From positions 1 through 53,889 of the forward strand of contig CAXGOB010000029.1 in NCBI GenBank assembly GCA_964011275.1: a stretch of 53,889 nt of DNA. Direction: 5' to 3'. The translations under genes and the position numbers were made by a program. The stretch's first letter is position 1. Every line of letters starts with the position of its first letter. A model generated the notes under the pieces. It did not search any database, was not told where the DNA came from, and saw nothing but the letters and a program-made list of their open reading frames with translations. Shown in pieces: positions 1-9,600 of this stretch. Source of the stretch: UBA7328 sp002471345 (GTDB lineage Bacteria; Bacteroidota; Bacteroidia; Chitinophagales; Saprospiraceae).

Positions 1-1614
1 TCCAACAGCTCTATTAAATCCACCTCTGAATGTATGCTTAGGGCTAGGCTTCCAAACCATTACTGCTCTTGGAGAAAATGAATTCTCTTCCAAGAAATTA
101 AATCTATCAGCTCTACCAGCCAATACTAAATCTAACTTATCACCCAAGGCCAACTTAGTTTGTAAGTAAAGTCCTTGAATTCCAAAATTGTCATCATCTT
201 CTTCTCTACCATAAACCTGATTCTTTGTATCTGCTTTTGACAATCGGTAATCAAAACCAGCTGTCCAATTCGCATTCAAGAATCCAGGAGTGTCAAAATT
301 ATATTGCAACTGAGCTTCTAGTTGTGTTCTTCCTACAGTAGTAGTGTTTCCAGTTTGATATAAGAATGTTGGATTCTCATCTGTACCTCCGGGTGTATTT
401 AACCAAAATGCCTGTGCAAAAAGGCCCCCTTTCTGAAGTCTTGCTTGTGCATATGTCTCTCTTGCTTGACTTAGACCGAATCCTTGACTATTGTAGAATA
501 GGTGCGAAGCTTGATTCATACCACCTGTAAATATTATGGATAAATCATCCTGCGGCCTAAATTCTAAAGTACCATTCAAACGAGCTGAATTCCAGTCATT
601 TTGAAGAGGGTTACCATCTCCATCAGGATCTAAGTCTGACGCTGTCTTTATCACTCTACCTGGTAAAGTACCATCTACTATACCACCTGTGATAGCAGGT
701 ACAGAAACAGTAGATTGTAGTCTACCTAAACTTACTTGATCTATTGGATCATTCGGATCTAATCCAAACTCATTTCCTTTTTGATATGCTGCATTGATTT
801 TAAAACCAAATTTGTCAGAAACCTTGGTAGCATGTCTTACTGCAGCACCGAAAGTACTTAGTTCTCCACCTGTTAATTCTATAGTGGTACCTGGTTTGTC
901 TATTGCAGATTTAGAAAGAAAGTGAATTACACCCGCAGTCACACCAGGTCCATAAAGAGCTGAACCAGGACCTCTTACAACTTCAATTCTTTCAAGATCA
1001 ATACTACTAACAGGAGTATTCAGTGCATCATAAGTTCCTAATCCTGGACCGGATAAAGATCTATAATCCAAAATCGGAAATGATGCTGATCCAAATATCC
1101 CCCCATCACCTCTTAATTGAATATTAGTAACTGCAGCACCTTGTTGCTGAACAGTAATTCCAGGTTCATTGATTAAATTCCTGACTGGGTTATTATTCGG
1201 AGAAGCTTCAAGCTTTCTCGCTGTAATAACTGAAATAGAAGCCGGAGCCTCTTGAATCTTTTCACGTCTTCTTGATGCAGATATAACTACATCATCCCCT
1301 AACAAGACCCCTTCTTGTAAGGTCACATCTACATTAGAAGATGAACTAGCCACATCAACCTCTGTGGTATTATATCCAGTAAAAGAAATAACTAGTGTAA
1401 GTGGAAAAGATGCTGAGGTATTCACCTCATATGTACCATCAAAATTTGATATAGTACCATCCGTAGTCCCCTTCACTAAAACATTAGCCCCGATGAGTAC
1501 CTCACCTGAAGCGTCAGTTATTGTACCTGAGACAGAGTTTTGGGCCATCATCAAAGTACACATCAGCATTCCAAAAAGGAATGCAGATGATCTGAGTAAA
1601 ACAGTTTTTTTCAT
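1..1614 (-). CDS. TonB-dependent receptor, N-terminal part (cut by window edge)
   Basis: This is the first 538 codons of an outer-membrane TonB-dependent receptor; the 3' end lies beyond position 1. Translation from the ATG at 1614 gives a signal peptide ending near MMAQ, then a carboxypeptidase-regulatory-like domain (about residues 25-110, starting VSGTITDASGEVLIGANV). The plug domain follows from about residue 125 (REKIQEAPASISVITARKLE, with the later motif IEVVRGPGSALYGPG). The beginning of the barrel comes after that. Family knowledge: such receptors import large substrates using TonB-ExbBD energy. No SusD-like partner is visible in the window, so the substrate is unknown; a SusC-type assignment would need the missing side. 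The family is clear, the ligand is not. Confidence 0.95.
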   Translation of the reverse strand, partial: MKKTVLLRSSAFLFGMLMCTLMMAQNSVSGTITDASGEVLIGANVLVKGTTDGTISNFDGTYEVNTSASFPLTLVISFTGYNTTEVDVASSSSNVDVTLQEGVLLGDDVVISASRRREKIQEAPASISVITARKLEASPNNNPVRNLINEPGITVQQQGAAVTNIQLRGDGGIFGSASFPILDYRSLSGPGLGTYDALNTPVSSIDLERIEVVRGPGSALYGPGVTAGVIHFLSKSAIDKPGTTIELTGGELSTFGAAVRHATKVSDKFGFKINAAYQKGNEFGLDPNDPIDQVSLGRLQSTVSVPAITGGIVDGTLPGRVIKTASDLDPDGDGNPLQNDWNSARLNGTLEFRPQDDLSIIFTGGMNQASHLFYNSQGFGLSQARETYAQARLQKGGLFAQAFWLNTPGGTDENPTFLYQTGNTTTVGRTQLEAQLQYNFDTPGFLNANWTAGFDYRLSKADTKNQVYGREEDDDNFGIQGLYLQTKLALGDKLDLVLAGRADRFNFLEENSFSPRAVMVWKPSPKHTFRGGFNRAVG

Positions 1615-1807
1615 AAGCTTTCTTTGTTAATTAAACTTTAAAATATCCTCATAATTAGTAAAAAAAGCGCATTTACCGAAATGAACAATATTTTCAACCT
1701 TGACAAGGTAAAAAATACCAATAAGATTCCTCATATATTATTTCTGATTTATGAACAAACTATCTTAGTTATATACTATGTAGTAACGAATAGACCCGAA
1801 AAAGAAG

Positions 1808-2935
1808 TTAATTGAGAGATTTAAGCTTTTCCTTTGCAAATGCTAACTCTTCAGGAGTGTTCGCATTGTACAATGAAAGATCATGAGGTGGTTCAATTTC
1901 TTTGATATCAGAATTAATCAAAACTTTTCTGGGACAACTATAGCCCATACTCAAGAAATGAAGTAAAGAAGGATAAGCTCGAGGTTCCCATATTGTGATA
2001 AGTGGTTCTGGAAATCCTGTTTCCTTATTGTGAAAACAGGTAGCCATTTTAGAAGGGTCTCTTTCCGATATCAATAATTCTATTAATGGTGCATCAATAA
2101 AAGGAACATCACAGGGTAGTGTGAAATAAGCTGAATTAGGATTAGCCCTGAATGCGGATAATATTCCACCAAATGGCCCTAGATCTGTGAAAGTATCCGT
2201 AATCACATCATCACTTTTAATGCCATCGCTTAATTGTGATTTTGAAACGTAAGTTTTATCACAGTATTTCTTCATCAGATCAGAGAGATAATCCACTTGA
2301 GAACTTCCATGATAGTTTATTCTTCCTTTATCTGACCCCATTCTTGTGCTCTTTCCACCATATAGGAGTAGCCCAAACAAAGAGGGGTTGCTAGCCTTAA
2401 CAAAATCTATGATAAGCTCAATAATAGAATCAATATTCTCAATTGAGAGAATTGGTACCTCTTCATAATTGGCTACTGATTCCTTGAGGAAGTCAAAAGG
2501 AACATTCATCCCTTCATCAAGAATAAAAGCCTTGACATTAGTCAATTTATCTAATTTTCTAGAAAGGGATTCTCTCTTTTTCTCGTTTATGATTACGATT
2601 TGTTGATCTGATTTGAAGTGATTAGCATTAATCAACAGACCAGAACATGTTTCGAATTTTTGTTTAAGGCTATAATCGGTATGACTGTCTTCAAAATTGA
2701 CTTGATGAAAATTGATTTTATCCGTGTAAACCATATGGTAGTTCAAAGATGAATCGCCACTACCATGATCGGCATCCATGTATCCAATATTATAGCCGCC
2801 TTTTAGTCCTAATACTATCTTATCACAAAGGATTTGAATAGTACTACATGGAGCTCCAATAAACCCGAACTCATTGCGATGAAAGTTACCACCATTTGGT
2901 TTTTTTAGAAAGACATGTTTGTTGTGCTTCTTCAA
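1808..2935 (-). CDS. MobA-like NTP transferase with degenerate P-loop-like N-terminal half
   Basis: A 375-residue protein. The C-terminal half (about 185-375) is a molybdenum cofactor guanylyl/cytidylyltransferase-type domain: LLLYGGKSTRMGSDKG at about 189-204 matches the nucleotide-binding loop, followed by DLGPFGGILSAF and LPCDVPFIDAPLI. MobA-type enzymes attach GMP or CMP to molybdopterin. The N-terminal half (about 20-180) starts with a strand-loop-helix, FGFIGAPCSTIQILCDKI, placed like the P-loop of MobB, but the GKT/S lysine is absent. A MobB-derived domain that lost nucleotide binding is my inference. The gene stands alone. The only visible molybdenum enzyme is the pair at 41.8-44.4 kb, a plausible client. 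Nucleotide preference cannot be read from the sequence. Confidence 0.8.
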   Translation of the reverse strand: MKKHNKHVFLKKPNGGNFHRNEFGFIGAPCSTIQILCDKIVLGLKGGYNIGYMDADHGSGDSSLNYHMVYTDKINFHQVNFEDSHTDYSLKQKFETCSGLLINANHFKSDQQIVIINEKKRESLSRKLDKLTNVKAFILDEGMNVPFDFLKESVANYEEVPILSIENIDSIIELIIDFVKASNPSLFGLLLYGGKSTRMGSDKGRINYHGSSQVDYLSDLMKKYCDKTYVSKSQLSDGIKSDDVITDTFTDLGPFGGILSAFRANPNSAYFTLPCDVPFIDAPLIELLISERDPSKMATCFHNKETGFPEPLITIWEPRAYPSLLHFLSMGYSCPRKVLINSDIKEIEPPHDLSLYNANTPEELAFAKEKLKSLN

Positions 2936-3123
2936 AAAGATAAATTGTTAATTACAAAAAATGAGAACTAAGGGACTGCAATTTACTTATAGCTCTAGTT
3001 AAAGACAATTAATCAGTTATTGAATTGAAATATTCTCGATCAGACCAAACGCAACCAATGACCTAGATTTACAGTAAGTATTTATATAACTTAGTATTGA
3101 AAATCAATCGATTAAGAGGAAAT

Positions 3124-4818
3124 ATGAGAATTCTAATCCATCAAATATTTACGACCATTTTTCTGTTGTGTTCTATATTCTTTGTCGCTTCTGCACAGAC
3201 TGTTGTGGAAACAAGAGAAGCAGAGTTAATGGACGGAAATTATGTCATTTCAGGTAAAGCATTTTTAGATCTTTTGGATAATGGTGACATTGTTCTAAGG
3301 CTCGATGAAGACTACGATACACCTAGAGGCCCAGATGTTCAGATTTTCTTATCTACAGATCCTCAAAATCATACAGGAGCTTTTTTTGTAGAAGACATTG
3401 CTGAGACTGGAAAATTCAGTGGGGCACAGCAATGGGAACTTGGCACTCAAGTTGGGTTTAATGAATATGACTATATTATATTTCGATGTGTCCAATTTGG
3501 ATTACACTGGGCAGGTGGCACATTCGGTGCAGCAAGTGATGGAGGAGGAAACGGTGGTGGTGGGAATGAACCTATGGACACTTGTGTAAGAACAATTGCT
3601 GCTGGTGTAAATTGGGCTACTGAAATTGGTATTTGTCCTACTGATGGAATAGATGATATCATTCCACTAAGAAATACTGAAGGAATTCCTGCTGGAGATA
3701 GTTACGCTTATGTATTAACAAGTGAATTTGGAAGTATCATTACACTTCATTATGAAGACATGTACAATTTTGAAGGATCTGGCACTTCTCCTACAAGAGT
3801 ATATGGAATCTCATATTCGGGTAATCTAACATATGATGTTGGTGATTTATGGACTTCCATTCAGTCAGATGGATGTATAGAATTTTCTGATAATAATGTT
3901 TTCCTCACAGTTAATAAGGACAGCTGTTCTGCAGAACCCGAGTGTTTTGAGACCAATGTAGCTTCTACGGCATGGGTGACTGACATCTCAATATGTCCTT
4001 CTGATGGTTTAAGCGACTCTGTTCAACTTCAAAATAACCTATTAATTCCTGCAGGTGACACTTATGCCTATGTGTTCACTGATGAAAATAGAAGGATAAA
4101 ATTTATTCATTTGGAGGATTGGTATGATTTTGAAAATTCTGGCTCACAGACTGATTACGTCTATGGTGTTTCCTATGAAGGAACACTTTCATACAATGTA
4201 GGTGATCCATTAAGTAGTATTACAGCTGATGGATGTGCTACTGTTTCTAGTAGTGAATTGTTTATTGCGGTTTCAAAAAATTCCTGCCAGCCTGAAGTGG
4301 GCAGTATAAGTGGTAAAGTGACTAATTTTAATGGGAACGGCGTATCTGGTGTTTCTATTACCCTTAATACTGGGGCAGTCGCTATGACTAATCTTGATGG
4401 TGTATATACTTTCAATGATCTTCCTCTTAATGCTCCTTACACCCTTACTCCTACCAAATCTGACATTTTTGGAAATGGTGTTTCTGCACAAGACTTAGTA
4501 ATTATGTCAAGACATATTTTAGGCATCCAACCATTCTCAAATCCATTTCAACTTATTGCAGCTGATGCCAATAAAGACAATAGAGTTTCTGCTTTGGATA
4601 TCATTAATTATGTGAACATCATTATTGGCAAATCTGATGAACTAAGCAACAATACTAGTTGGAGATTTGTACCAGGATCTAAGTCTTTTGGTGACAATGA
4701 GGATCCTTTTGACTTTGTAGAGAAAGACGCTATTCAAGACTTAACAGAGGATGTTGTAGACTTGAATTTCACTGCAGTTAAAACAGGTGATACTAGTGGA
4801 AATGCCAATGTGAACTAA
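3124..4818 (+). CDS. Secreted DM13 / dockerin-like surface protein
   Basis: A 564-residue exported protein of unknown role. I start at the ATG at 3124 because it opens directly on a signal peptide (MRILIHQIFTTIFLLC...SAQ); an in-frame TTG at 3097 would add nine polar residues. Order of parts: a DM13-like domain (about 25-135; GPDVQIFLS, YIIFRCVQFGLHW), a glycine-rich linker, two copies of a cysteine-containing repeat of about 110 residues (ICPTDGIDD and ICPSDGLSD mark equivalent positions), a carboxypeptidase-regulatory-like domain (SISGKVTNFNGNGVSGVSI), then a dockerin-like pair (VSAQDLVIMSRHILGIQ; ADANKDNRVSALDIINYVN). It ends at FTAVKTGDTSGNANVN with no recognisable T9SS sorting domain, unusual for this architecture. 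It could bind metal or redox partners through DM13, but that is speculation. Confidence 0.85.
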   Translation: MRILIHQIFTTIFLLCSIFFVASAQTVVETREAELMDGNYVISGKAFLDLLDNGDIVLRLDEDYDTPRGPDVQIFLSTDPQNHTGAFFVEDIAETGKFSGAQQWELGTQVGFNEYDYIIFRCVQFGLHWAGGTFGAASDGGGNGGGGNEPMDTCVRTIAAGVNWATEIGICPTDGIDDIIPLRNTEGIPAGDSYAYVLTSEFGSIITLHYEDMYNFEGSGTSPTRVYGISYSGNLTYDVGDLWTSIQSDGCIEFSDNNVFLTVNKDSCSAEPECFETNVASTAWVTDISICPSDGLSDSVQLQNNLLIPAGDTYAYVFTDENRRIKFIHLEDWYDFENSGSQTDYVYGVSYEGTLSYNVGDPLSSITADGCATVSSSELFIAVSKNSCQPEVGSISGKVTNFNGNGVSGVSITLNTGAVAMTNLDGVYTFNDLPLNAPYTLTPTKSDIFGNGVSAQDLVIMSRHILGIQPFSNPFQLIAADANKDNRVSALDIINYVNIIIGKSDELSNNTSWRFVPGSKSFGDNEDPFDFVEKDAIQDLTEDVVDLNFTAVKTGDTSGNANVN

Positions 4819-4876
4819 TTTGTGAGATACTAATGTTTTACTCTTCTCGTTTTAAAATCCACAACAAAAAGTCAGC

Positions 4877-5299
4877 ATGAAATTCATCTCCATTATTCTA
4901 TTTGGACTAATCTTCTCAAATGTCTCTGCTCAAGAATCCGTTTTTGGAATTTGGAAAGCAATTGATGATAAAGACGGAGAGCCATCATCTTATATCGAAA
5001 TCTACAAAAAAGAAGGAAGAGCATATGGCAAAATCACCAAACTCTTTGACCAAACAGATGATATCCTTTGTGAAAAATGCCCAGGTGACAAAAAAAACAC
5101 ACCAGTTTTAGGCTTAGAAATGTTATGGGACATGAAACAAAAAGGTAAAGAGTGGAACGGTGGAAGAATTCTTGATCCTGAAGACGGAAACACTTATAAA
5201 TGTGTCATAGGCTTAAACAAAGATGGCACTCTTAAAGTAAGAGGCTATATAGGTATTAGAGCTCTGGGTAGAACACAAACTTGGCATAGAGTAAGTTAG
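4877..5299 (+). CDS. DUF2147 secreted protein
   Basis: A 140-residue protein with a signal peptide (MKFISIILFGLIFSNVSAQ). The mature part follows the DUF2147 pattern: FGIWKAIDDKDGEPSSYIEI near the start, a CEKCPGDKK segment with two cysteines, LGLEMLWDMK, and the closing GYIGIRALGRTQTWHR. Function of the family is unknown; members are small periplasmic or secreted beta-rich proteins. It follows the DM13 protein by about 60 bases on the same strand, so co-transcription is possible. Length is normal for the family. Confidence 0.9.
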   Translation: MKFISIILFGLIFSNVSAQESVFGIWKAIDDKDGEPSSYIEIYKKEGRAYGKITKLFDQTDDILCEKCPGDKKNTPVLGLEMLWDMKQKGKEWNGGRILDPEDGNTYKCVIGLNKDGTLKVRGYIGIRALGRTQTWHRVS

Positions 5300-5404
5300 A
5301 AGAGAATAACTTATTATCTCATTAAGAATGATTTAATAGTTCTTTAAGGCTTAAGGCAGTCGATAACATATACCTTAACCATATACTTCAAAACGTCAGT
5401 CAAT

Positions 5405-7876
5405 ATGAAAATTCTCTACGCCTTAATTGGATCTCTATTTCCTATTCTACTTAGTGCACAGATCAATGGCTCAATTACTGATCAAAGTGGAGAGCCACTT
5501 CCATTTGTGAGTATTTACATCAAAGGATCTACACAGGGCACTACATCCAACATTGAGGGAGTTTATAGGCTTAATCTCTCTCCCGGCAATTATCAAATTG
5601 TATATCAATACGTAGGAAAAGAAACTGTAACAAAGCACGTAGATTTAGGAAGCAACTCAATAAATATTGACATTGTACTTCAAGCCCAAGCTACTTTGCT
5701 AAATGAAGTAACCATAGCTGCTGATGCTGAAGATCCAGCTTATGCCATTATCAGAAATGCTCAACGTAAAAGGAAATATTATCAAAACCTGATAGAGCAA
5801 TTTACGTGTGATGTATATGTCAAAGGGAATCAAAAGATAGAGGATGCACCAGAAAAAATTATGGGGATAAAGGTAGGAGACATGGACGGAGCCCTAGATT
5901 CTAATCGTCAAGGCATAGTATATCTGTCCGAATCTATTTCTAAACTTTACTACAAAGGAGAAGGGAATCTCAAAGAAGTCGTATATAGTTCAAAAGTAAG
6001 TGGAGATGATAGCGGGTATAGTTTTAATACTGCAAGAGAGATGGAATTCAATGTCTATGACAACACCATGGATTTCAGTAGAGAACTGGTCTCACCCATT
6101 GCAGAAAATGCTATGGCATACTACAAATACCGTCTAGAAGGGACATTCTATGAAGATGGCAGGCTCATCAATAAGATTAAGCTCCTCAGAAAACGAGAAA
6201 CTGATCCGTCATTTTATGGTACAATTTACATAGTAGAGGATTTGTGGAATATCCACAGTGTAGAAGTTGGAGTTACATCTAAGGCATCACAGCTTTATTT
6301 TCTAGATAGTGTGGAGGTAGACCAGGTTTTTGTGCCGCTTCAGGAACCAGACGTTTGGCGTATATTCTCCAATAACATTTCTTTTAAATTAGGAATCCTT
6401 GGTTTCAAGTTAAATGGAAATTTCTCTGCAACCTACTCTAATTACGACCTTACATCTCCGATAGATGATAACATTTTCAATAAAGAGGTTTTCGTAGTAG
6501 AGAAAGATTCTAATAAGAAGGATAGTCTATACTGGGAGGCAAACCGCCCAGCTCCACTTACACAAGAAGAAAAAGTGGACTATGTAAAAAAAGACAGTAT
6601 CCAAAAGGTAAGAGAAAGCCCAGCTTTTAAAGATTCTTTAGACAGAGAAAATAATAGATTTGAAATTGGAGATGTTCTTGGTGGCTACAGTCATTCTAAT
6701 TCATCAAATCATACCTATTGGAGTATAGGATCCGCTCTGAGTCATGTCGGATTCAATACTGTGCAAGGTTACAATGCATCACTCGACCTTAGTTGGTGGA
6801 AATATTTTGATAAAGAGCATACCAACAGAATCATCCTTGATGGGAATATTAACTATGGATTTTCAGAAAAGAAAGTCCGAGGAAACGGAAGTATAACATA
6901 CAGACCCAATAGGCTAAATAGGTCTTATGTTACTTTAACAGGAGGGACTTCTGTCAAGCAATTTAATAAGTTTGAACCTATAGATGAATTGAGGAACACG
7001 CTATACAGTCTTTTTGCTCGAAGAAACTATCCTAAATATTTTGACTATTCCTATGCTAAGATAGGTTTTGGGAAAGAAATTTTTAACGGAGTGAACGTCA
7101 GAGCTATGATGGGATATGAACAACGTAGTCAACTTTTTAACAATTCTGATCAAAGTTATTTTTATAAAGATAGTCGTGTATTTACACCTAACTTCCCTTC
7201 TGAAATAATAGATAATGATTTAGTAAATGAGTTCGAAAATCATAAGGTATTCTCAGCAGAGCTTTATGCAGATTTTAGATTTAACCAAGAGTATTTTGTT
7301 TATCCTGACAGAAAATTTGATTCTGGAAATAATGGAGCCACTTTAAGATTTAAATACAGATTCCTCAATGGAATAAAGAATGGTATTTCACTTAATGCAT
7401 TGAGCGCTTCTTTAACTAATGAGATTTCATTAGGTTCTAGAGGAAGTTTTACCTATTTTTTAAAAGGAGGAAGTACTCTACAAAAAAATGAGTTAACACC
7501 TCTTGACTATTTCCATTTTCAAGGAAACCAATTTACACTCTCAGACCCTGCATCTTATCCAACTTCTTTTTTAGCGCTACCCTATTATTCTCACAGTACT
7601 GATGGCAATTTTGTTCAAGCTCATGTGCAACACCACTTTGATGGATTTGTTATGGATAAAATTCCAGGAATAAACAAGTTGGGTTTTGGACTGGTGGCAG
7701 GGGCTAAATATCTCAATGCTCAAGGATCAGACTCTTACTATGAAGTTCATCTAGGTATTGATAAAATAGGATGGCATATTTTTAGAATATTGAGGCTTGA
7801 TTTAGTAAGATCTTCAATGGGTAGTAATTCAGATTGGAGTTATAGAGTAGGCGTTAAAATCCGAAGTTCTGATTGA
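5405..7876 (+). CDS. DUF5686 / carboxypeptidase-regulatory-like outer-membrane protein
   Basis: An 823-residue outer-membrane protein. A signal peptide (to about 18) is followed by a carboxypeptidase-regulatory-like domain (about 20-100: INGSITDQSGEPLPFVSIYI). Next is the DUF5686 signature region with AYAIIRNAQRKRKYYQN at about 117. The rest is beta-strand-rich with many aromatic residues, as expected for a barrel of TonB-receptor-like size, ending VGVKIRSSD. No plug domain is evident. Family function is unknown; members are common in Bacteroidota outer membranes. It is convergent with the hydrolase gene at 7891 (14 bases apart) and about 105 bases downstream of DUF2147. Confidence 0.9.
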   Translation: MKILYALIGSLFPILLSAQINGSITDQSGEPLPFVSIYIKGSTQGTTSNIEGVYRLNLSPGNYQIVYQYVGKETVTKHVDLGSNSINIDIVLQAQATLLNEVTIAADAEDPAYAIIRNAQRKRKYYQNLIEQFTCDVYVKGNQKIEDAPEKIMGIKVGDMDGALDSNRQGIVYLSESISKLYYKGEGNLKEVVYSSKVSGDDSGYSFNTAREMEFNVYDNTMDFSRELVSPIAENAMAYYKYRLEGTFYEDGRLINKIKLLRKRETDPSFYGTIYIVEDLWNIHSVEVGVTSKASQLYFLDSVEVDQVFVPLQEPDVWRIFSNNISFKLGILGFKLNGNFSATYSNYDLTSPIDDNIFNKEVFVVEKDSNKKDSLYWEANRPAPLTQEEKVDYVKKDSIQKVRESPAFKDSLDRENNRFEIGDVLGGYSHSNSSNHTYWSIGSALSHVGFNTVQGYNASLDLSWWKYFDKEHTNRIILDGNINYGFSEKKVRGNGSITYRPNRLNRSYVTLTGGTSVKQFNKFEPIDELRNTLYSLFARRNYPKYFDYSYAKIGFGKEIFNGVNVRAMMGYEQRSQLFNNSDQSYFYKDSRVFTPNFPSEIIDNDLVNEFENHKVFSAELYADFRFNQEYFVYPDRKFDSGNNGATLRFKYRFLNGIKNGISLNALSASLTNEISLGSRGSFTYFLKGGSTLQKNELTPLDYFHFQGNQFTLSDPASYPTSFLALPYYSHSTDGNFVQAHVQHHFDGFVMDKIPGINKLGFGLVAGAKYLNAQGSDSYYEVHLGIDKIGWHIFRILRLDLVRSSMGSNSDWSYRVGVKIRSSD

Positions 7877-7890
7877 AAGTCCCATTAGTT

Positions 7891-8739
7891 TCAAGAGTTT
7901 AAAATCCCTAGTGACCACTCCCATAATTTTCGACCTTTCTTCTTGTTGAAAAAACCTGAATGGCCTATTCTAGATAATGACAGAGATTTCGGATCAATCT
8001 GGTGATGACTGATAGGAGCATTTTTATAGTGTCCCATCATGAATTTTAATGCTTTGCTTGTAGCTATGGGATCATCAGAAAATGAAATCCAATCTATCTT
8101 TTGAGTAATCTTTTCATAGAGGTCTTTTTCAAATCTGGATTTAACAAACCCTCTAAAATATAATGGATGTCTAGAAAACATTGCCCAATCCTTTGCTACA
8201 CCTTTGGATATCGCCACACCTCTATAAGTTAGACCTTTAGGTAATTGTCCGAAAAGAGTGGACACAATAGGGATATGAACGTAGAACATGAAAAAAGTGA
8301 AAAGATTAAGAGGGAATTCAAATAGACGATAATGGCCACCAGTAGAACAAAAGAAAAGAAACCTTTCTATGGATTCGATACTAGGAACAAGTCCAGCTAT
8401 TTGACCAGCCACACTGTGTCCTACATAATAGATTTTTTCTGAAGGGAACTCACGAAGGATATAGTTAATACAAGCTGGAATGTCCTGAAGTGGCCAATTG
8501 GTCAGATTAATTTTGGAAGTCTTTTCTCTCAGATCATCTTTTCCTATTCCTCGATAATCAAATACTAAAACCCGATAATCAGATGACCTAAGAAATTCAC
8601 AATAATTAAGGTAGAACTCCTTTGGAATACCCAATCCCGGACAAAATAAAATAACACCTTTAGACCGATTTTGTGGAGAGAAGAGCAGTGCAGAAATCTG
8701 AACACCATCTTCAGCAAGTACTTTAACCTTCTTGTGCAT
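7891..8739 (-). CDS. Alpha/beta hydrolase
   Basis: A 282-residue cytosolic alpha/beta hydrolase without a signal peptide. The oxyanion region is ILFCPGLGIPKEFY (about 30-43) and the nucleophile elbow is YYVGHSVAGQIAGL, with Ser109 in a GHSVAG context. Candidate acid and base are the Asp pair in WISFSDDPIATS and the His in SRIGHSGFF. DYRGIGKDD at about 61-69 is typical of the serine-hydrolase fold. It lies 12 bases downstream of another alpha/beta hydrolase, so the two are probably one transcript, itself behind a sigma/FecR pair. Substrate unknown; esterase or lipase-like activity is only a family-level guess. Confidence 0.88.
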   Translation of the reverse strand: MHKKVKVLAEDGVQISALLFSPQNRSKGVILFCPGLGIPKEFYLNYCEFLRSSDYRVLVFDYRGIGKDDLREKTSKINLTNWPLQDIPACINYILREFPSEKIYYVGHSVAGQIAGLVPSIESIERFLFFCSTGGHYRLFEFPLNLFTFFMFYVHIPIVSTLFGQLPKGLTYRGVAISKGVAKDWAMFSRHPLYFRGFVKSRFEKDLYEKITQKIDWISFSDDPIATSKALKFMMGHYKNAPISHHQIDPKSLSLSRIGHSGFFNKKKGRKLWEWSLGILNS

Positions 8740-8751
8740 TTGTAAGATTCA

Positions 8752-9558
8752 TTATAATTGACTTAGCATTATATGAGCCAGTTCTTTTGGCTTTTCCATG
8801 GGAATGAGGTGACCTACATTCGTCATATTAATAAATGTAGAATTAGGCGTATTCCTTTTAATCTTTTCCCAGATTTCACTACTTATTACATTACTATTAT
8901 CTCCTCTTATTATGATCAATGGGCAAGGTGGTCTTTTCAAAATAGACCATACATCAATCACAGAACTGTATATTTTCCCTTCCCACTTTTTTGGAAAAGC
9001 AAGAGTGAATTTTCCATTCTTTTCTTTCAGACCACCTTCTATAAAATCTTCAAATGCTTCGGGATGAAATTTTTGAATGAATCTTTTACTTTCAAAATAT
9101 GCTCGTGCCTCTTCTTTAGTATCCCAACTATCTTTTCTTCTTAAAGCAATTTTCACCATTGGCATCATTCTCTTCTTAATAAAATAAGGAAACTGAGTGA
9201 ATTTGTAAGCCTTTTGAGGAATAATAACTGGGTCTATTAGAATTAATTTTTTGAACAATTCTGGACGTTTATTTGCAGCTATTAATGAATAAATAGCGCC
9301 CATTGAATGTCCAACTCCGATGACATTGGACAATTGCTGTTCTTCAAAACAATGGATTAGATCTTGACCAAACTCTTCCCAATCATTAAAATTTTGTGAT
9401 TTACTTTCCTCCCAGAGAGGCCTTGCATGCATGCCACATACAGCATATTTCTCAGTGAAAGGCCTTAAAAATGACCGATAGCATGACAAAGGATATGCAT
9501 TAGCATGAGCAAAATGTAGCGCTTCTCCTTTTTGACTAATCTGGGTAAAAGGTATCAT
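8752..9558 (-). CDS. Alpha/beta hydrolase
   Basis: A 268-residue alpha/beta hydrolase. HFAHANAYPLSCY near residues 15-27 is the oxyanion strand, GVGHSMGAIYSL holds the nucleophile (Ser85), IIIRGDNSNVIS the likely acid and NVGHLIPMEKP the base His. No signal peptide. It is followed after 12 bases by a second hydrolase and preceded by the FecR-type gene, which ends about 40 bases upstream, so the ECF sigma may control it. Substrate unknown. The start ATG at 9558 fits the usual N-terminal length of the family. Confidence 0.9.
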   Translation of the reverse strand: MIPFTQISQKGEALHFAHANAYPLSCYRSFLRPFTEKYAVCGMHARPLWEESKSQNFNDWEEFGQDLIHCFEEQQLSNVIGVGHSMGAIYSLIAANKRPELFKKLILIDPVIIPQKAYKFTQFPYFIKKRMMPMVKIALRRKDSWDTKEEARAYFESKRFIQKFHPEAFEDFIEGGLKEKNGKFTLAFPKKWEGKIYSSVIDVWSILKRPPCPLIIIRGDNSNVISSEIWEKIKRNTPNSTFINMTNVGHLIPMEKPKELAHIMLSQL

Positions 9559-9600
9559 ACTGGATTTGATGTTGATAGGTGATGTTATATTGAAATGAGC

